Shown here: positions 46,626 through 59,700 of the stretch, piece after piece
Position numbering within the stretch: position 1 is the stretch's first letter
How the letters are laid out: the number at the start of each line of letters is the position of its first letter
Origin: Siphlonurus alternatus
Lineage: Eukaryota; Arthropoda; Insecta; Ephemeroptera; Siphlonuridae
Length of the DNA: 64,000 nt
Assembly (NCBI GenBank): GCA_949825025.1
Contig: OX463782.1
Coordinates: 3,049,501-3,113,500, forward strand
Reading direction: 5' to 3'
Made by a program: the position numbers and the translations under genes
Notes under the pieces: generated by a model
What the model saw: the letters and a program-made list of their open reading frames with translations, nothing else
What the model was told of the DNA's origin: nothing
Databases searched by the model: none

Positions 46626-47739
46626 TAAAAAATTGTTACAGAAATACACTGTAACAAACCGTAGTAAATGTTGGTTATGTAGTAGAAACTCGCAGTTTTC
46701 TGCGGCACGTTCTATGGCACTCTAGCTGTAGAAAAATTAAACTCATCTTGAATATCAACGGCATATTCACATGATTTTTTTCGATGCAACAACCACAAAC
46801 GACTGAAAAAGTATGCATATACATAATATGATATGTGAAAGGCTCACAGCATTTTTACAGACTCCGTAGCAAATTTCAACCATGTGAAAGCACCATAAAT
46901 TGCACATTATAGGCACAATGTATCATATCATACAGTAAAACAAGCCTTAGATTATGCCTGAGATCACAGACTAGACGTCGCCAAGGCGTAGTAATCTTCA
47001 TTTTTTAAAAATGTCCCACAACAAGGTTATTTTGAACTATGGAATTTTTTAAAAATATTACATGCTTATGTAATATGTATAACTATTAGAAAAAAGTATA
47101 AAAAAAGGAAGTTTAATTTGATTTCAAAATCGCGTCGCCACCACTTCGACCAGTTTTCACCTCTTCCAGACGAAAGCCTGGGGCCAGTGGGGCCGCATGG
47201 AGCCGCTGTTGTGACAAAACGTCGACACCAAAAATGCTAAAAACTTGAAAAAAAGTGGTGAAATTAAAAAAAATAAGCACCCTTACGCATTTAAAAGTAA
47301 CATTCTGGATTTATTATAGCTTCTGGAGGCGTATATTCCGATCTGTCTTTTATTTTAAAACGAACGCCTTTTTTCAGCTTAGCTGATCGGTTTAGTTCGA
47401 TTCGGTTCGATTTAATTAATCGATTTCGAGCTCCTGTGACGTCACAATAACAAAAATCATGGCAGCGTGCCTTTTCTGTTTTGTTTTTAAAGTTCGCTAA
47501 ATTAATGAACATTAAACCATGATGTCAGTACTAATAACAGGTTAAAAGTCTATTAGATACTTGGGAGGGCCGCTAGGCAAGCGGATTGCCGCGCCCACGG
47601 TCGTGGCGTTCTCATAAACCGGCAAACTAAACTAGGGATGTGATGTTTTTTTCGAATCGAGTGCCTATCGTTAAAAAATGAAGGTCGTAACGCAAAACGG
47701 TACTATTTTCTATTCAAAATGCCTTCCATGCGTAAACTA

Positions 47740-48180
47740 AGGTTTGTGATACTGTATGTCATTTGCATACATACTGATCCGTACATATGCATAATATGCA
47801 TTATGTACAGTAAAACAAATCTAAGTTTACGCCTGACATGGCTAGACTATACGTCTAGACCGACTGGCGCCCCCTATCTTAGCCATGTTATGACTTCCAA
47901 GATGGCCGCCGCGCGTAATCGAATCCACACGTAAACTAAATTGTGGCGTCCCAAATGTCCATTCTCGCCTACTACCCTACCCTTCCCTACAATGGCGGCG
48001 AAATTTAGGGCGCATCATATGCGCCCTACTTATATAGCGGCCATATTGGAGGGGAGGGGAAAGTTCATTTAGGGCCCCTACAGGGGACGAGAAAGTGATT
48101 TGGGACAAGACGCCACAAGATCTGTTATACTGTATGCATGTCATACGTATGTATGCATACAATATGCATAATCAGTAGCC
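47740..48180. repeat. TATGCATAC/GTCTAGAC repeat region
   Basis: TGACATGGCTAGACTATACG, then GATGGCCGCCGCGCGTAATC and CACACGTAAACTAAA, resemble 15660-15745. The flanks have the same ATGCATAC palindromes. A GC-rich inverted segment (GGGCGCATCATATGCGCCC) lies at 48008. Confidence 0.45.
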
Positions 48181-48649
48181 GAGCTAAAAGAAGCCTAGTA
48201 TGCTTGTTATGCTTCAGTTGATAAATATGTTAAATCTTGGTTAAATCTTCCAATATTTGAGATAATTTGAGCTTTAAGTTTTGAGAATTCTGAAGTAAAT
48301 GATGCTGAAACAATAATTTGGTGAGGTTGGCGCCTTTTTAACAGCAGGCTAGGAGGTTTTTGAGAATCCATATTTACCTGATAATTTGTCAATATAATTA
48401 AGATTTTTCAGCTCTAAAGGCTCTGTAAATTAATATTTTATATAGAGCATCAATTTAAGCACCAAATAGAAACACCATGAAGCCAGAAAGCTAAAAAATC
48501 TCTGCAAGCAACCTCACAGCCGCGACATTTTTGTTGTCGCTTTTAGTAAAAAAGTGACGATCGAAATAATCGAAATCGGAATTTTAGCACCAACATTTAA
48601 AAATGTGAGCAAAAGTTTTAAATTAGATCTGCGGCAAATGTACGTGGCT

Positions 48650-48790
48650 ATAATAAACCACGGTGGCTCGCAATATAGTGCTCAAGTAGCTCAACGCACT
48701 CTTAAATCCCCCGTAACTCTCCGCCCCCACCACCTCGGACGGCAGGGAGTTCCACTTTTCCACTCCCTCACTGTTCGGTTTTTATTAAGG
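48650..48790 (-). mobile_element. LINE reverse-transcriptase C-terminal fragment
   Basis: The minus strand reads VEKWNSLPSEVVGAESYGGF then KSALSYL. This is the WNSLP...FK signature near the end of non-LTR retrotransposon ORFs. Only about 140 bases survive. Confidence 0.6.
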
Positions 48791-49852
48791 AGTATAATAT
48801 ATTTATATACTTTAATAGACGACGTATATATTGAAATAAAGAAAACTATTTCCTCCATGCTTCTGATGTACATTTTAGGGGCATAAATGGCCAAAACTGC
48901 AGATTCCGGTGATATATTCATTTTTACAATCGTACGCTTGCCACATATTGAAATCTAGCTGTGTGTGAAAATCATAAATTTCCGATAAGGTCCAAAATGT
49001 ACGTACAGTAGTATTAAGCAAAATTGACAAACATAAACAAAACAACAATACACTGGGTGGATGAGTTTGTTTACTTTTTGCTTCAACATAGTTTTGCAAG
49101 TGGTCTATTACATTAAATTAAACCACAGATTAACATGTCGAATTTGAAGCATATATGAAAAAAAAAAATGTTCAACTATTTTTTCATATTATATACTTTC
49201 AGGCTTTAATTGTAAGTTTTTGAAATAAAATAATCAAATTATTTACCAAATTATTTTTATTTATTTTTTCACCATGATACATTTCATATTTTTTAAATAC
49301 CACCAAATCTGTTACATTTATTGTAACTTTAAAACAATATGCCGCATAATATGAGATATATTTCTATTCCACTTTATATTATATATAGCAACAGAATATT
49401 TAGATGATACAACTATTTTAAATTTACTATAGCTATTTATAAGTAATAAAAAGTACAATAAGACACATAAATTTAAAAATAATACATCTGAATAAAAATT
49501 TTGACTGTGAAATATGAAACAGGAAAAATATATTAATAATAAAAATACAGCAAAAATTAAAAACTAACATAATCTGAAAACCTGAAAGAAATTTTGCGCA
49601 GAGATTTTGAGGACTCTTTGTTCAACACATTTAGCTTCGTTAGTATATGGTAATCTCGAGACAGAATGAACTTTATCCCTGCTCTTATTGGGGGCGATGC
49701 CACAGCTATATATGGATGCATAGTAAACCAGCATGTTTTGGGGATGGCAAAATTAGGTGCTCAAACTTTCCCAAAACTGAGAATTTTCATATCTTGGAGC
49801 CGATATCACACAAATAAGGCACAGGTAAAGTTTTTGCTATCCAGAGGTGTAT

Positions 49853-50105
49853 TAGTCAGCGCCAAATCTAATGCGAGGGAGTGTGCTTCAAACTTTGAAC
49901 GGCACAAAGAAGCAGGTGTCTCCCCAGTCATAAATAATGACTTTCCAAACAAAAACATTATAACTCTATTGTCGAAGAGAAGGAGGTGTCAAAAGTTGAT
50001 AATGAATATAAGTTGAATGAATGAGAATATTGATGGTCTTTTTTTGTGTCGTTCAAAGTTTGAGGCACACTCCCCAAGATTTTCACATTAGAATTGGCAC
50101 TGACT
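49853..50105. repeat. Element with 60-base inverted termini
   Basis: AGTCAGCGCCAAATCTAATG ... CTTTGAACGGCACAAAG is mirrored by TTTGTGTCGTTCAAAG ... ACATTAGAATTGGCACTGACT around about 120 bases. The central portion shows no conserved coding. Confidence 0.55.
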
Positions 50106-51546
50106 GTAACATGGTGATAATTTTTTTAACCACCATACTTGACTTTGATGTGAAGGAGGTAGAAGAGTGATTCATGCTGTCATTGAACTTTTGAAAACAC
50201 AATCTTTAAAAGTTCAGCTTTTATTCCTGAAACTGCAAAGTATAAACAAAACATTATAAAATTAAATTTAACACAAAAATTGTCATTCCTAACTTTTTAC
50301 TACTAAAAATGGTGATCCCACCACAGTTAATGCATGTTACCCATGCACTCTATGAAAATAATTATTAAAATATATGAAAGGTATGAAAAGAAAATTAAAA
50401 TAAATTTCAAGACAGTTAAATTTTCAGAAAAAAATTCTGAACAAATCAGCACATTGTTTAAATCAGTACCTTTGATTACATCAAGATTTTAGCAAAGTAA
50501 GCAGCTAAATATAAACATTGTTATTATCAATGGAAATTCTATATCAGGTGAAGCTCAAGTTACACTAATTAATGTTTAATTAGTGTTAATTAATGGTTAA
50601 TACTTTTATCATTCTGCTCACCATTAAGAATTTTTATCTTTAAAATCTTAAGAGGGTAAATTCACAAAACAAAACAGAAATATTACAACCGCATGTCATC
50701 AATATGCAAACTTCAATTATGCCACTCGTTGATCAATAAATTAAATATATAATTGATTGATAAGTACAATCCTTTCATTAAATTCTTAATTAGCCATTCA
50801 TAAACAAAAATAAATACAAATTGCCATTTTTTTTTTTTTTTTTACTATACAGTTTCAATACTGTATAATTTATATCATAATCAATAGATACTATGAACTG
50901 AATAGCTATTTCATTTAATTATTTTTCCTTTCTTAAGAAAAGACACACACATAACTTACTTAAAAAAACAACAAACAAAAAACTACAAAAATGATAACAA
51001 TTATTGTTTAATACAATTATAGCTGGTGTTGAAAACTTTTTTCTATCACTACCATTGCAATACATTAAGATGTAGAAAAAGCTTATTATTATCTTAATAA
51101 TCAATGAGCATATTAAGCTATGGTGATAATACGGTAATGCAAGATATTACAGTATTTAATTTATGGTAAAATTTGAGATACTTGGGATTAAAAAGGAACA
51201 AAATATTATTAATTTATAACAACAATTATCAAGTAATTTAAAAGGGCAGAAAAACACAAAAGCTTTATAAGTAAAGATATAACATTTTTTTTTTTTTTTT
51301 TTTTGCTACAAAATCTTTGTTTCAAAGTAAAGACATACCCATTTTTTTTTTTTTTAATTTTACTGCCAAAAAGTGATGTTTAAAATTTCTAATAAAATAA
51401 ATGCACCTTTAGATTTAACCATAGTTCATAGTGTGTAGTCCTTAGCTTGAAATCGACCAATGAGGAGGGTGGTTACAAAACGTCCACCAATGACATTACT
51501 GATTATGTACGATAGTTAATATTCCTTTTTAATCCTTGGTAACTGT

Positions 51547-54500
51547 TTACTTGTCGGGGGTACTTGACTCGGTCTCTGCAGCCTTCTTGTCCTCCGTGGT
51601 AGCTCCGTCCTTCTCCGTACCCTTCTCGCTGTACTTGAACCTATCGTAACGACCGCTCTCCGCCACCGACTCCTCATCGTCGTCCTCGGAGGACTTGGCC
51701 TTCTCGTCTTCCTCGGGCTCCACCTCCCTCAGCAACTCCCCCAAGTCCTTATCGACGTCCGCCCACAACTTCTCCTCCGCCCCCTCTTCTTCTTCCCCCT
51801 CCCCCGCTGCTTCCTCCTCTTCTCCATCTGCAGCGGGCTCGGCAGCTTCTCCGATCTCCAGACCGAGAACTTCCGATGCATTTCTGTCTCCTTCTCCTCC
51901 TTCTTCCTCGTTCTCAGTATCTTCCTTCGCCTGGAAAAAACAATAAATTATAAATACGTATAAGTTTACCAAAATTTATAATTATTTAATCACTAATGAA
52001 TGTAAGTTGCAGCTAACCGATTCTTCAGACAAGTATTGTAAAAGTATTAAAACTTCAAAAGTAATGCCTTTGTTTTTTAACAATTTCTCAATACTTAAGT
52101 ATTGACCAATCCTTGAATACAGTAACAGACAAAATTTCTGCGCACAGAGCCATCTACCGGTGTCTTATGTCCTGAATAAAAGTATAGTAAAAACTTATTG
52201 TTACGTAAAGTCAAGGGACCCACGAAATTAGGTTTACCTTATATAGAGTTTTTCCTATACCTGAAATTGAGTTTTTCCTAACAATAAGTTGTATAATAAC
52301 GAGTTTTTACTGTAGTTATCATAGTTAAACACAATCAGCTGCTCATCAGGAGTATATTGAACTGTCTACAAGTAAATTTATCCAATTATTATTATTATTT
52401 TTTTTTGTAAATATGCTCACTTTTCCATTCTGCTCCGTCTCCACGGCTGGTTTTTCTGCTTCTGGTTCTGCAGGAGCGCTCGGTTTGGCCTGAGCGCGCG
52501 TCATTCTCTGCTCGTCACGGAACAGTCGCAGGTGCTGTGACGAGCGACAGTGCACGGCCTGCGCTCGCTCAGCGTCGTCCAGGCGCGGCAAGTAGCGCTG
52601 ACAAAGCTCGCAGTACTGAGCCTCCACTGCCTTGATGAAATCTAAACCTGAACACCAAGTCAAACGGTTACAAGTTGTTTCTGATTTTAAGAAGGAGGCT
52701 GATGAGTGTAGTCTCCCACCCTCCTTTTCCCCCCAGAAGGTTTTGGATGAACAGGGTTCCCTTATAAAAATCCACTTATTAAAAAAAAAAAAAAAAACTT
52801 TTATTTTCAATTTAAAAAAAAATAATTTATATATTTTTTTGCTTTCATAAATTCTAATACTTTTTTTAATTTATAGAAATAGAAAATTCCCTAAATTTAC
52901 ATTCCCTTGTCCCATTTACTTGAAAACCCCCTTCCTCCCCCCAAAAAAAACTTTTTTCAAATCCTAGGTTGTTTTTAAATCCTGCTTTGGAATAAATGAG
53001 AGGTCCCACTAGCACCCAAAAAAAATTAACATATGGTATACACGGGAATGCCCCCCCCCCTTCCTCCCGCTCTCCTACAGCTGACTGCTGGATTTGGTCT
53101 AGGGAATGGAGGCTTCAAGTCAGCTGATTTTGCGGTGTTCCCACCGTCTTATACAAACCTATTTTAAAAAAAAAATCGAAATTGCTTTTTTGGCACCAAG
53201 GAAATTATTTAGAAAATAAGTTCTTGATTCATTATCAAAAGACTTCTAAATAAGGGGGGGGGGGGGAAGGGTAGGATATGGTTTCAAATTCATATCTTTA
53301 ATAGACAAGGATAAAAAGTTCAAATTTTCTAACATGGTGACTTATGGAGAAAATCTTGCCGCCGGGGAACACCTCTGTTTTAACTTACCAACAAGAGCCT
53401 CTGCGGCTACTTTCTCATCGGTCTTCTCTCCATCCATCTCTTCTGCATCTGAAAACAAAGTTTATTTTTCAAACAATATTTTTTAATACTGCAATATCAA
53501 ATCAAGAACTAAATATGATATATTTTCTAGGTTTCAATATCTGCTGTGGAAATCACCTACTAGACTCATAATTAGAAAAAATATTAAAGAAATTAGTTAT
53601 TTTTTTATGTTAAAACTATATCGCCACTCGTCTGAGATATAAGCTTATACATCAATTATGCTCTAAAATTGCATAAAGCTAATTATTGCACTTATGTGAA
53701 GTAACAGATAGTTCATAATTGCACACCATATCTTGGTAGGCAGCTTTTTATTTCGGACGAGAGATGATATATTGTACCTTCTTAAATTTTGTTCAAAGTT
53801 CTGGCCATAAGCGCCACCTACTTTACCAAGACCTGCACACTGCAAAGATTGCTAAGAAATAGTAGTGCTAAATTCCATTGTCAGATTCTTGTTCTCCTGT
53901 GTTTTCTCGGGAAGGAATTTTACCTTTACCCTGTCAATTTATTTATGAAAGTGTCTGTTTTGTTAAGAAACATATGTCGGAATATTTTGTTCAGTGCAAT
54001 GACTCCCATCATAATACAAGAAATAAGAACATAATAATTACACCCGCACAGTGTAGATTGCAGATTTATAATAAGGGACCCTATTCTATGTCAATTAGAC
54101 TTTATAATAAACTTCCACTGCATATAAAACTCATCCCACAGTATGTCGATTTTAAAAGTGCCGTAAAAGTATTATTGTTGAAAAATTGTTTTTATAATGT
54201 ATCTAGTTATGTTACATTTAGTTTTTAAGTATGTGTTTGGACGTGTCTTACCATCTCATGCAGAGTGCCTTCATTATGATTGTGTCTGTATGTATTTGAA
54301 AATGACCAATAAAGAATTGAATTGAATTGAATTGTAAAATCCACCCCTAAATACGAGTGAACTAGATTTTTCTTGATATTTTCACAATCCAAACATAATT
54401 TTAAGTCCCTCATCTTGCCATGTATAAAGTTACAAATTTTTAATAACTTCTTCCATAAAAATTGTGGAGTCAAAGTTGCATTTAACTCAATGAAATAATA

Positions 54501-56657
54501 AAAATCTAGAACTACTACTTAAAAAACAATGGCGCATCAATATTCAATATTTAGTGTTCAGTGGAGTGGTACAAGATTCTGAGGTCTCTGGGAACGTAAT
54601 TCCGGACTAATTCCTCTCACCGTCTACGTCCCCGACGGAGTCGACTATCATGAAACCTTCCATGTCCATCTCCTCGTCGTGCTCTCGCTTCCCACCTCGC
54701 TCACGGCCCTCCAGCTGTCGCAAACGCTCCTCCATGTACGCCTCCCTCTGCAACGACAGTCGGCATTGTAGACACAGCGTAGTTTAATGGAAGATAGCCT
54801 GCATTTTTGCTTTTTACTTGCATATTTGACTTACAGGTATTTACTGTCAATTTTCCTATTTTTTTTAACCCATTCACACCCTTAAAATCAGGATGTAAAA
54901 ACTTTTTTTAACATATTATTGATAAGCAAATATTTAGCATGTAAACATAGAGAAAAAGAAAAATGTTATGTGTTATATGATTATGTTGTCAGGGTGTAGC
55001 ATGATTTTAAGGATATTAAAAGAACTTAAGAGGGTTAAAATAAATCTGAAAAATTTTGGCCAAACATTTCTATTTTATGAGGTTTTCTATTTGAATTGCA
55101 ATAAAAAAATAATACAGGTAATTCATTTTATTAAAATAGCCATAGGGATGTGCTTTTTTTTTTTTTTTTTTTTTTTAAATGAATGTTGTATGAAAGGTTA
55201 TGTTTGTTACGGTAGTGAACTTACCCTGATATGGTCCAAACTGCAGATATGCTTGTCAAACAGCATAGTAGCCTTGAAAGGAATGCCGCAAACTTTACAG
55301 TACGGGAACAGGAACTTCTTCATTTCCTGTGTGCGATAAATTTAGAGATTGTTAACATCAAATTTATTTACAACTGATGGAAGACTATTAACTTTAATTT
55401 GTCTGTCTGAGAAATTAAATCCAGAAAGTAATGTTCTGTACATACATTGTCAAGATGGTAAGATCACAGGCCACATTGAATTACATAATAAAAAATGTAC
55501 AAATCACCTTATATTGGAGAAGCAAGAAAATTCAGCTTACTTTGTAGCTTCTGTCAAGTTCTAAATCAAATTTTAAGGGACTTTTTATTTTAAATCTCTC
55601 TCTCCTCCCCCCCCCCCCCCTTTCAGGACAACTTTGCAGCCATTTTGTAATGGAATACCTGGCCCAGGCTAGATGAACTTACAGTGATAGGATGCAGCTA
55701 CAACTGCCCGTTTCATTATTAATTAGTTTGTATTTTGGGCCAATTGACACATTTTGGTCATATATGGCCCCAACTGCATATTTCAATCTATGCTAACTAG
55801 TTGAAGTATTACAGCTGCCCACTCACTTTTATTTCCCTATTTTACACCTGACTATTGCACCTTCTTTTACAGAGGCTTTAAGTCAGCTGATTCTGTGATG
55901 TTCTTATTGTCCTATATAAGCCTATGTAAAAATAAATAAATAAAAATTGAAATTGCTCTTTTGGCACAAAAGAAAATCTTGATTAATTATCAGAAGTCCC
56001 CTAAATTGGGGAGTAAGAGATGTTTTCACGCAATTGCTTTACGAGGCAAATTTTCGAACATGGTGGCTTATGTGGATAATTTTTCCGACGGGACATTAGA
56101 TCTCGTTGCTTCTCACCTGGTGCATCTTGGAGGTGGTGTGCGTGAGGCGGCTCTGCCTGTAGTTGAGCTTGCACACCGGACAGAAGCTGCTGAACTTGGT
56201 GAGGGTCTCAGCGTCATGCTCCTCCTCCTCTCGCTGCTGCTTACGTTGCTGTTGACGCATGCGCAGGACCGTCTGCTTGTGACGCAGCATGAGACGACTC
56301 ATCGCAGTCAAGTGCTTCGAGCCATACAAGTGAGTCGTGTATTGCTGTGGCGAGGAAATAAAATTAACTTGGTTGTAATGGAGGAATTTCGTATTGAAAT
56401 AATGCAAACTAGCGTGTTTTATTGTAATCTGTGTTTTTAATAATTTACATTGTATTAATATAACTAACTTGTAAAGAAAAATTTATAATAATTATTTATG
56501 TAAATCTTAACACTAAAAAAAAGTAAGAATATTTTATTTTCACAAGCAAAAAATATTCTACGATTGACCAAAATAAAATTAATATTTTTAGCTCTAACTT
56601 TGAATAACGTACAGCAGCTATTGAAATTTATATATGTAATAAGAGCAGTCTTAGTCT

Positions 56658-56703
<46 letters not shown>

Positions 56704-59700
56704 AAAAGCTCATAAAGACGTCACAAACAAAGTGACAAGACCAAAAAGTCCAAACACAATAATATACAATACGGTGTTTCAAATCGGTTACAGTAGCAGG
56801 ACACAGCCCCAAATAAAGCTTTCATTAACCGTGTGCCATTTCTGGGTGGTGTCTCGCTCACTGTGGAGGCGTAGTAACTTATTGGTAATAGATTTAAGAA
56901 TCCTCCCCCCAAATTTCAAATCCAAAACATCTACTGTACTGGATTTACTGAGTCCATAAGTCAGTCCGAGGTAACGAAAGTTTTGTCTCGAGGTGTACAT
57001 AATAATTTGCAAGACTCAACTGACCTTGAAGGTGACACAGCGTTCGTGACAGTGAGGACACTGCAGACGAATGAAGCGACGGCCCGACGACTTGTGAGGG
57101 ACGTCGTCATTCACTGCTCGGGTGTCAGAGTTCTGTTTGATGGTCACCTATCACAGGTGGGTAATTAAAAAAAAGAACCTTCATGTACTAATGGACAACA
57201 TACATGAAATTTTTTTAAAGAGCTAGATTTGATAAGTTTCCTTCCGTTATTACAAAAATGAATAGAGGGTATCAAATTATGCTACTCTGAATTTTTTCAG
57301 ATTTTTTGAGACCCAGAACTAATTTTAAATAATTATTGAAAGTGCGGCCACGCCCTCTGGAGGCGTCAATAGGCGTCCAGGCACTATCCTTTTTATTAAG
57401 GATTCAGGGGTGCCAACTGAAAATTACAGAATATTCAACAATAATTTAAAAATAGTTCCGGTTCTCAAAAAAATCAGAGTAGCATAATTTGGTACTCTCT
57501 ATTCATTTCTGTAATAAAATTTTTTCATGTATGTTGTCCATTGACTGTATCTGCTCATATAATGGACAACTTGCATGACTTCTTTATTGCATAAATTAAT
57601 GGAGGGCACCAAATTTTGCTACATAATTATATTTATTAAAAGCGCAACCATAACCTAAAAATATTTTATCCTTAATAAAAGGCAAGGGCTTAAAAACTTG
57701 TAAGGGGTAAAGCCGAATAATAATATTAAAAAATATTCTTGGACTCAGAAAAATCTAAAACAAAGCAGCAAAATTTAGTACCTTCTATTCATTTCTGCAC
57801 ACCAAAAAAAGTAATATGATTAAATAAAGAATTTACATAACAGAGGGAAAATAATGATGATGAAAGGAGGATATCAACATGGTAGCAGAAAAATATCCTA
57901 ACTCCATTGGAAAGCTGAAAAAAAAAATATATATATCCAAACTCCATTGGTAAGCAAAATTGAATTAAGTTTTTTTTTTTTTTTTTTTTTTTTTCAAATT
58001 ACCAATGGAGTTAAGATATTTTTCCGCTAACATGTTGGTATAGTATATTTCATGTAACACACCTGAACGGAGGGGCTCTCCACGGGCTCTTTCTTGACGT
58101 CTGTGGTCTCTTCCGAGGCCTCCCCCTCCTTTTTCTCAGCGGCAGGTTCTCCCTCCTCACCCTCCACAGCGGCCTTCCCCTTTGCTGCTTCTCCACTGCC
58201 TTCTGCCTATAGGGGAAACAAAATGTGAGATATACTGGGATGGAGGAGGCAGTGACAAACTTGTTTATCGATGATGCCGCAGCAAAAATGACTAATGTAC
58301 AGGATTTTGATGTGAAATCTGCTGTCATTGCATAAGAATTCCCTAGGTATAAAATTACTAACTAGTTTTGCGTCCAATCCTGTTATATATTTTTGCCCCG
58401 GCATCCTCAATAAATTTAAATTGAGTGCATAATGTAGCATCTTATTACTGCAAGTTTACAAGCACTTAACATTCTTATCAATGAATAAACAGAGAAGTAT
58501 CAATCTACTCATTTAACATGAAAATAGAGACAAAATTCTAGTTTTATTATGAAATTTAATGGTTAACTTACAGCTAGAGTTCTCGCTGCATATTGTTACA
58601 AATTGGTTATTCTTATTAATGCTGAATTTGTAAATGAATTACAGTATTAGTTAAACAGTGCCAAGTTGTATGTTTTTTTTTTGCAAGACTGTTGGTACAT
58701 TTTATTATACTGTAATACTTTACAAGACCATTTATGCATAATAATATTATAATGGCTTTTAATTTTAATTTTTATAGTTTTTGTTCTTATAAAAAACAAA
58801 CCAAATTTCAGAGTATAGACTATCATCCACTGCAGTTTTATTAAAATGTTTATGGCTGAAAAGTTGATTACATACCTTAGCACCTTTTTCTTCATCCCAA
58901 TTCTCCTTCTCCGTTTCTGCAGTTGCTTCTTCATTAGCCTCTGAATTTTCCAAATTTTCTTTAATCCTGTAAATAATGAATAACGTTAGTTACGACTGAA
59001 ACTAGATTATTTTGTTTTTGATTTTTTTTTTTTTTTTTTTTTTTTGCTATGAGAACAATATTTATTTATTAATTTCTTCCAGCACCATCTCATTCATCCA
59101 TACATCCTCCATTTTTTTTATTATTATTATCACGATTCTAGCGTTGGCTTCGTTGTTTCGATATAACAATGATTATCTCTCAATATACTTCAAAGAATCA
59201 GGCCAAATATATATCTCTCTTTTTTTTTATTATTTTTCTTGCCTGCTTTGAAGATTCATCATCATCCATTTTTGATATCATTCAAGATATCATACAAAAA
59301 ATAAAATCATCATTTGTTTGCTTGTATTTTTGTTTCTGTTCTCAGTATATAAAATAAAAAAGCAGTCAATGCCGTTTTTTTATTTTTACTTTTTTTGTAA
59401 TATTACCTCCTTATTTTTTGCATCCTTAATTTCTTGGCTGGATCCATGCTGGTTCTTGCAAGTATTTTTTTCTTAATAACATAAGAAGACTCCAACATAG
59501 CCTTCCTTTTGATTGAAGAAATACCATCTGGTTTACGTAAGGACATTGCGGCCCTCGCTCCTCTAGTAGAATGTCCACGTAAAATAGACGGTCTTCCTCG
59601 AATTCCTCTCCCACGTTCTAGACCTCCTCGACCTCTGAAAGATGATCTACGGGGACTTGCAGAATGTCTAGGGTTCATGGGTGGAGGAGGAGGGGGCATG

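Larger units (their letters stand above)
45515..51546. other. Gene-poor stretch between the two zinc-finger genes
   Basis: The missing 5' exon(s) and promoter of the ZAD-like gene probably lie here. What can be seen: TACTGTAC palindromes (45785-45860), LINE ends (46260-46625 plus, 48650-48790 minus), a TATGCATAC/TCTAGAC repeat (47740-48180), a hairpin (49853-50105), and long AT-rich sequence from 50100 to 51500 with nothing recognisable. Confidence 0.45.

Noticed and set aside
49666..50016. 116-aa plus-strand reading frame
   Set aside because: No recognisable domain, and it runs through the inverted-terminus hairpin element at 49853-50105. Probably chance.
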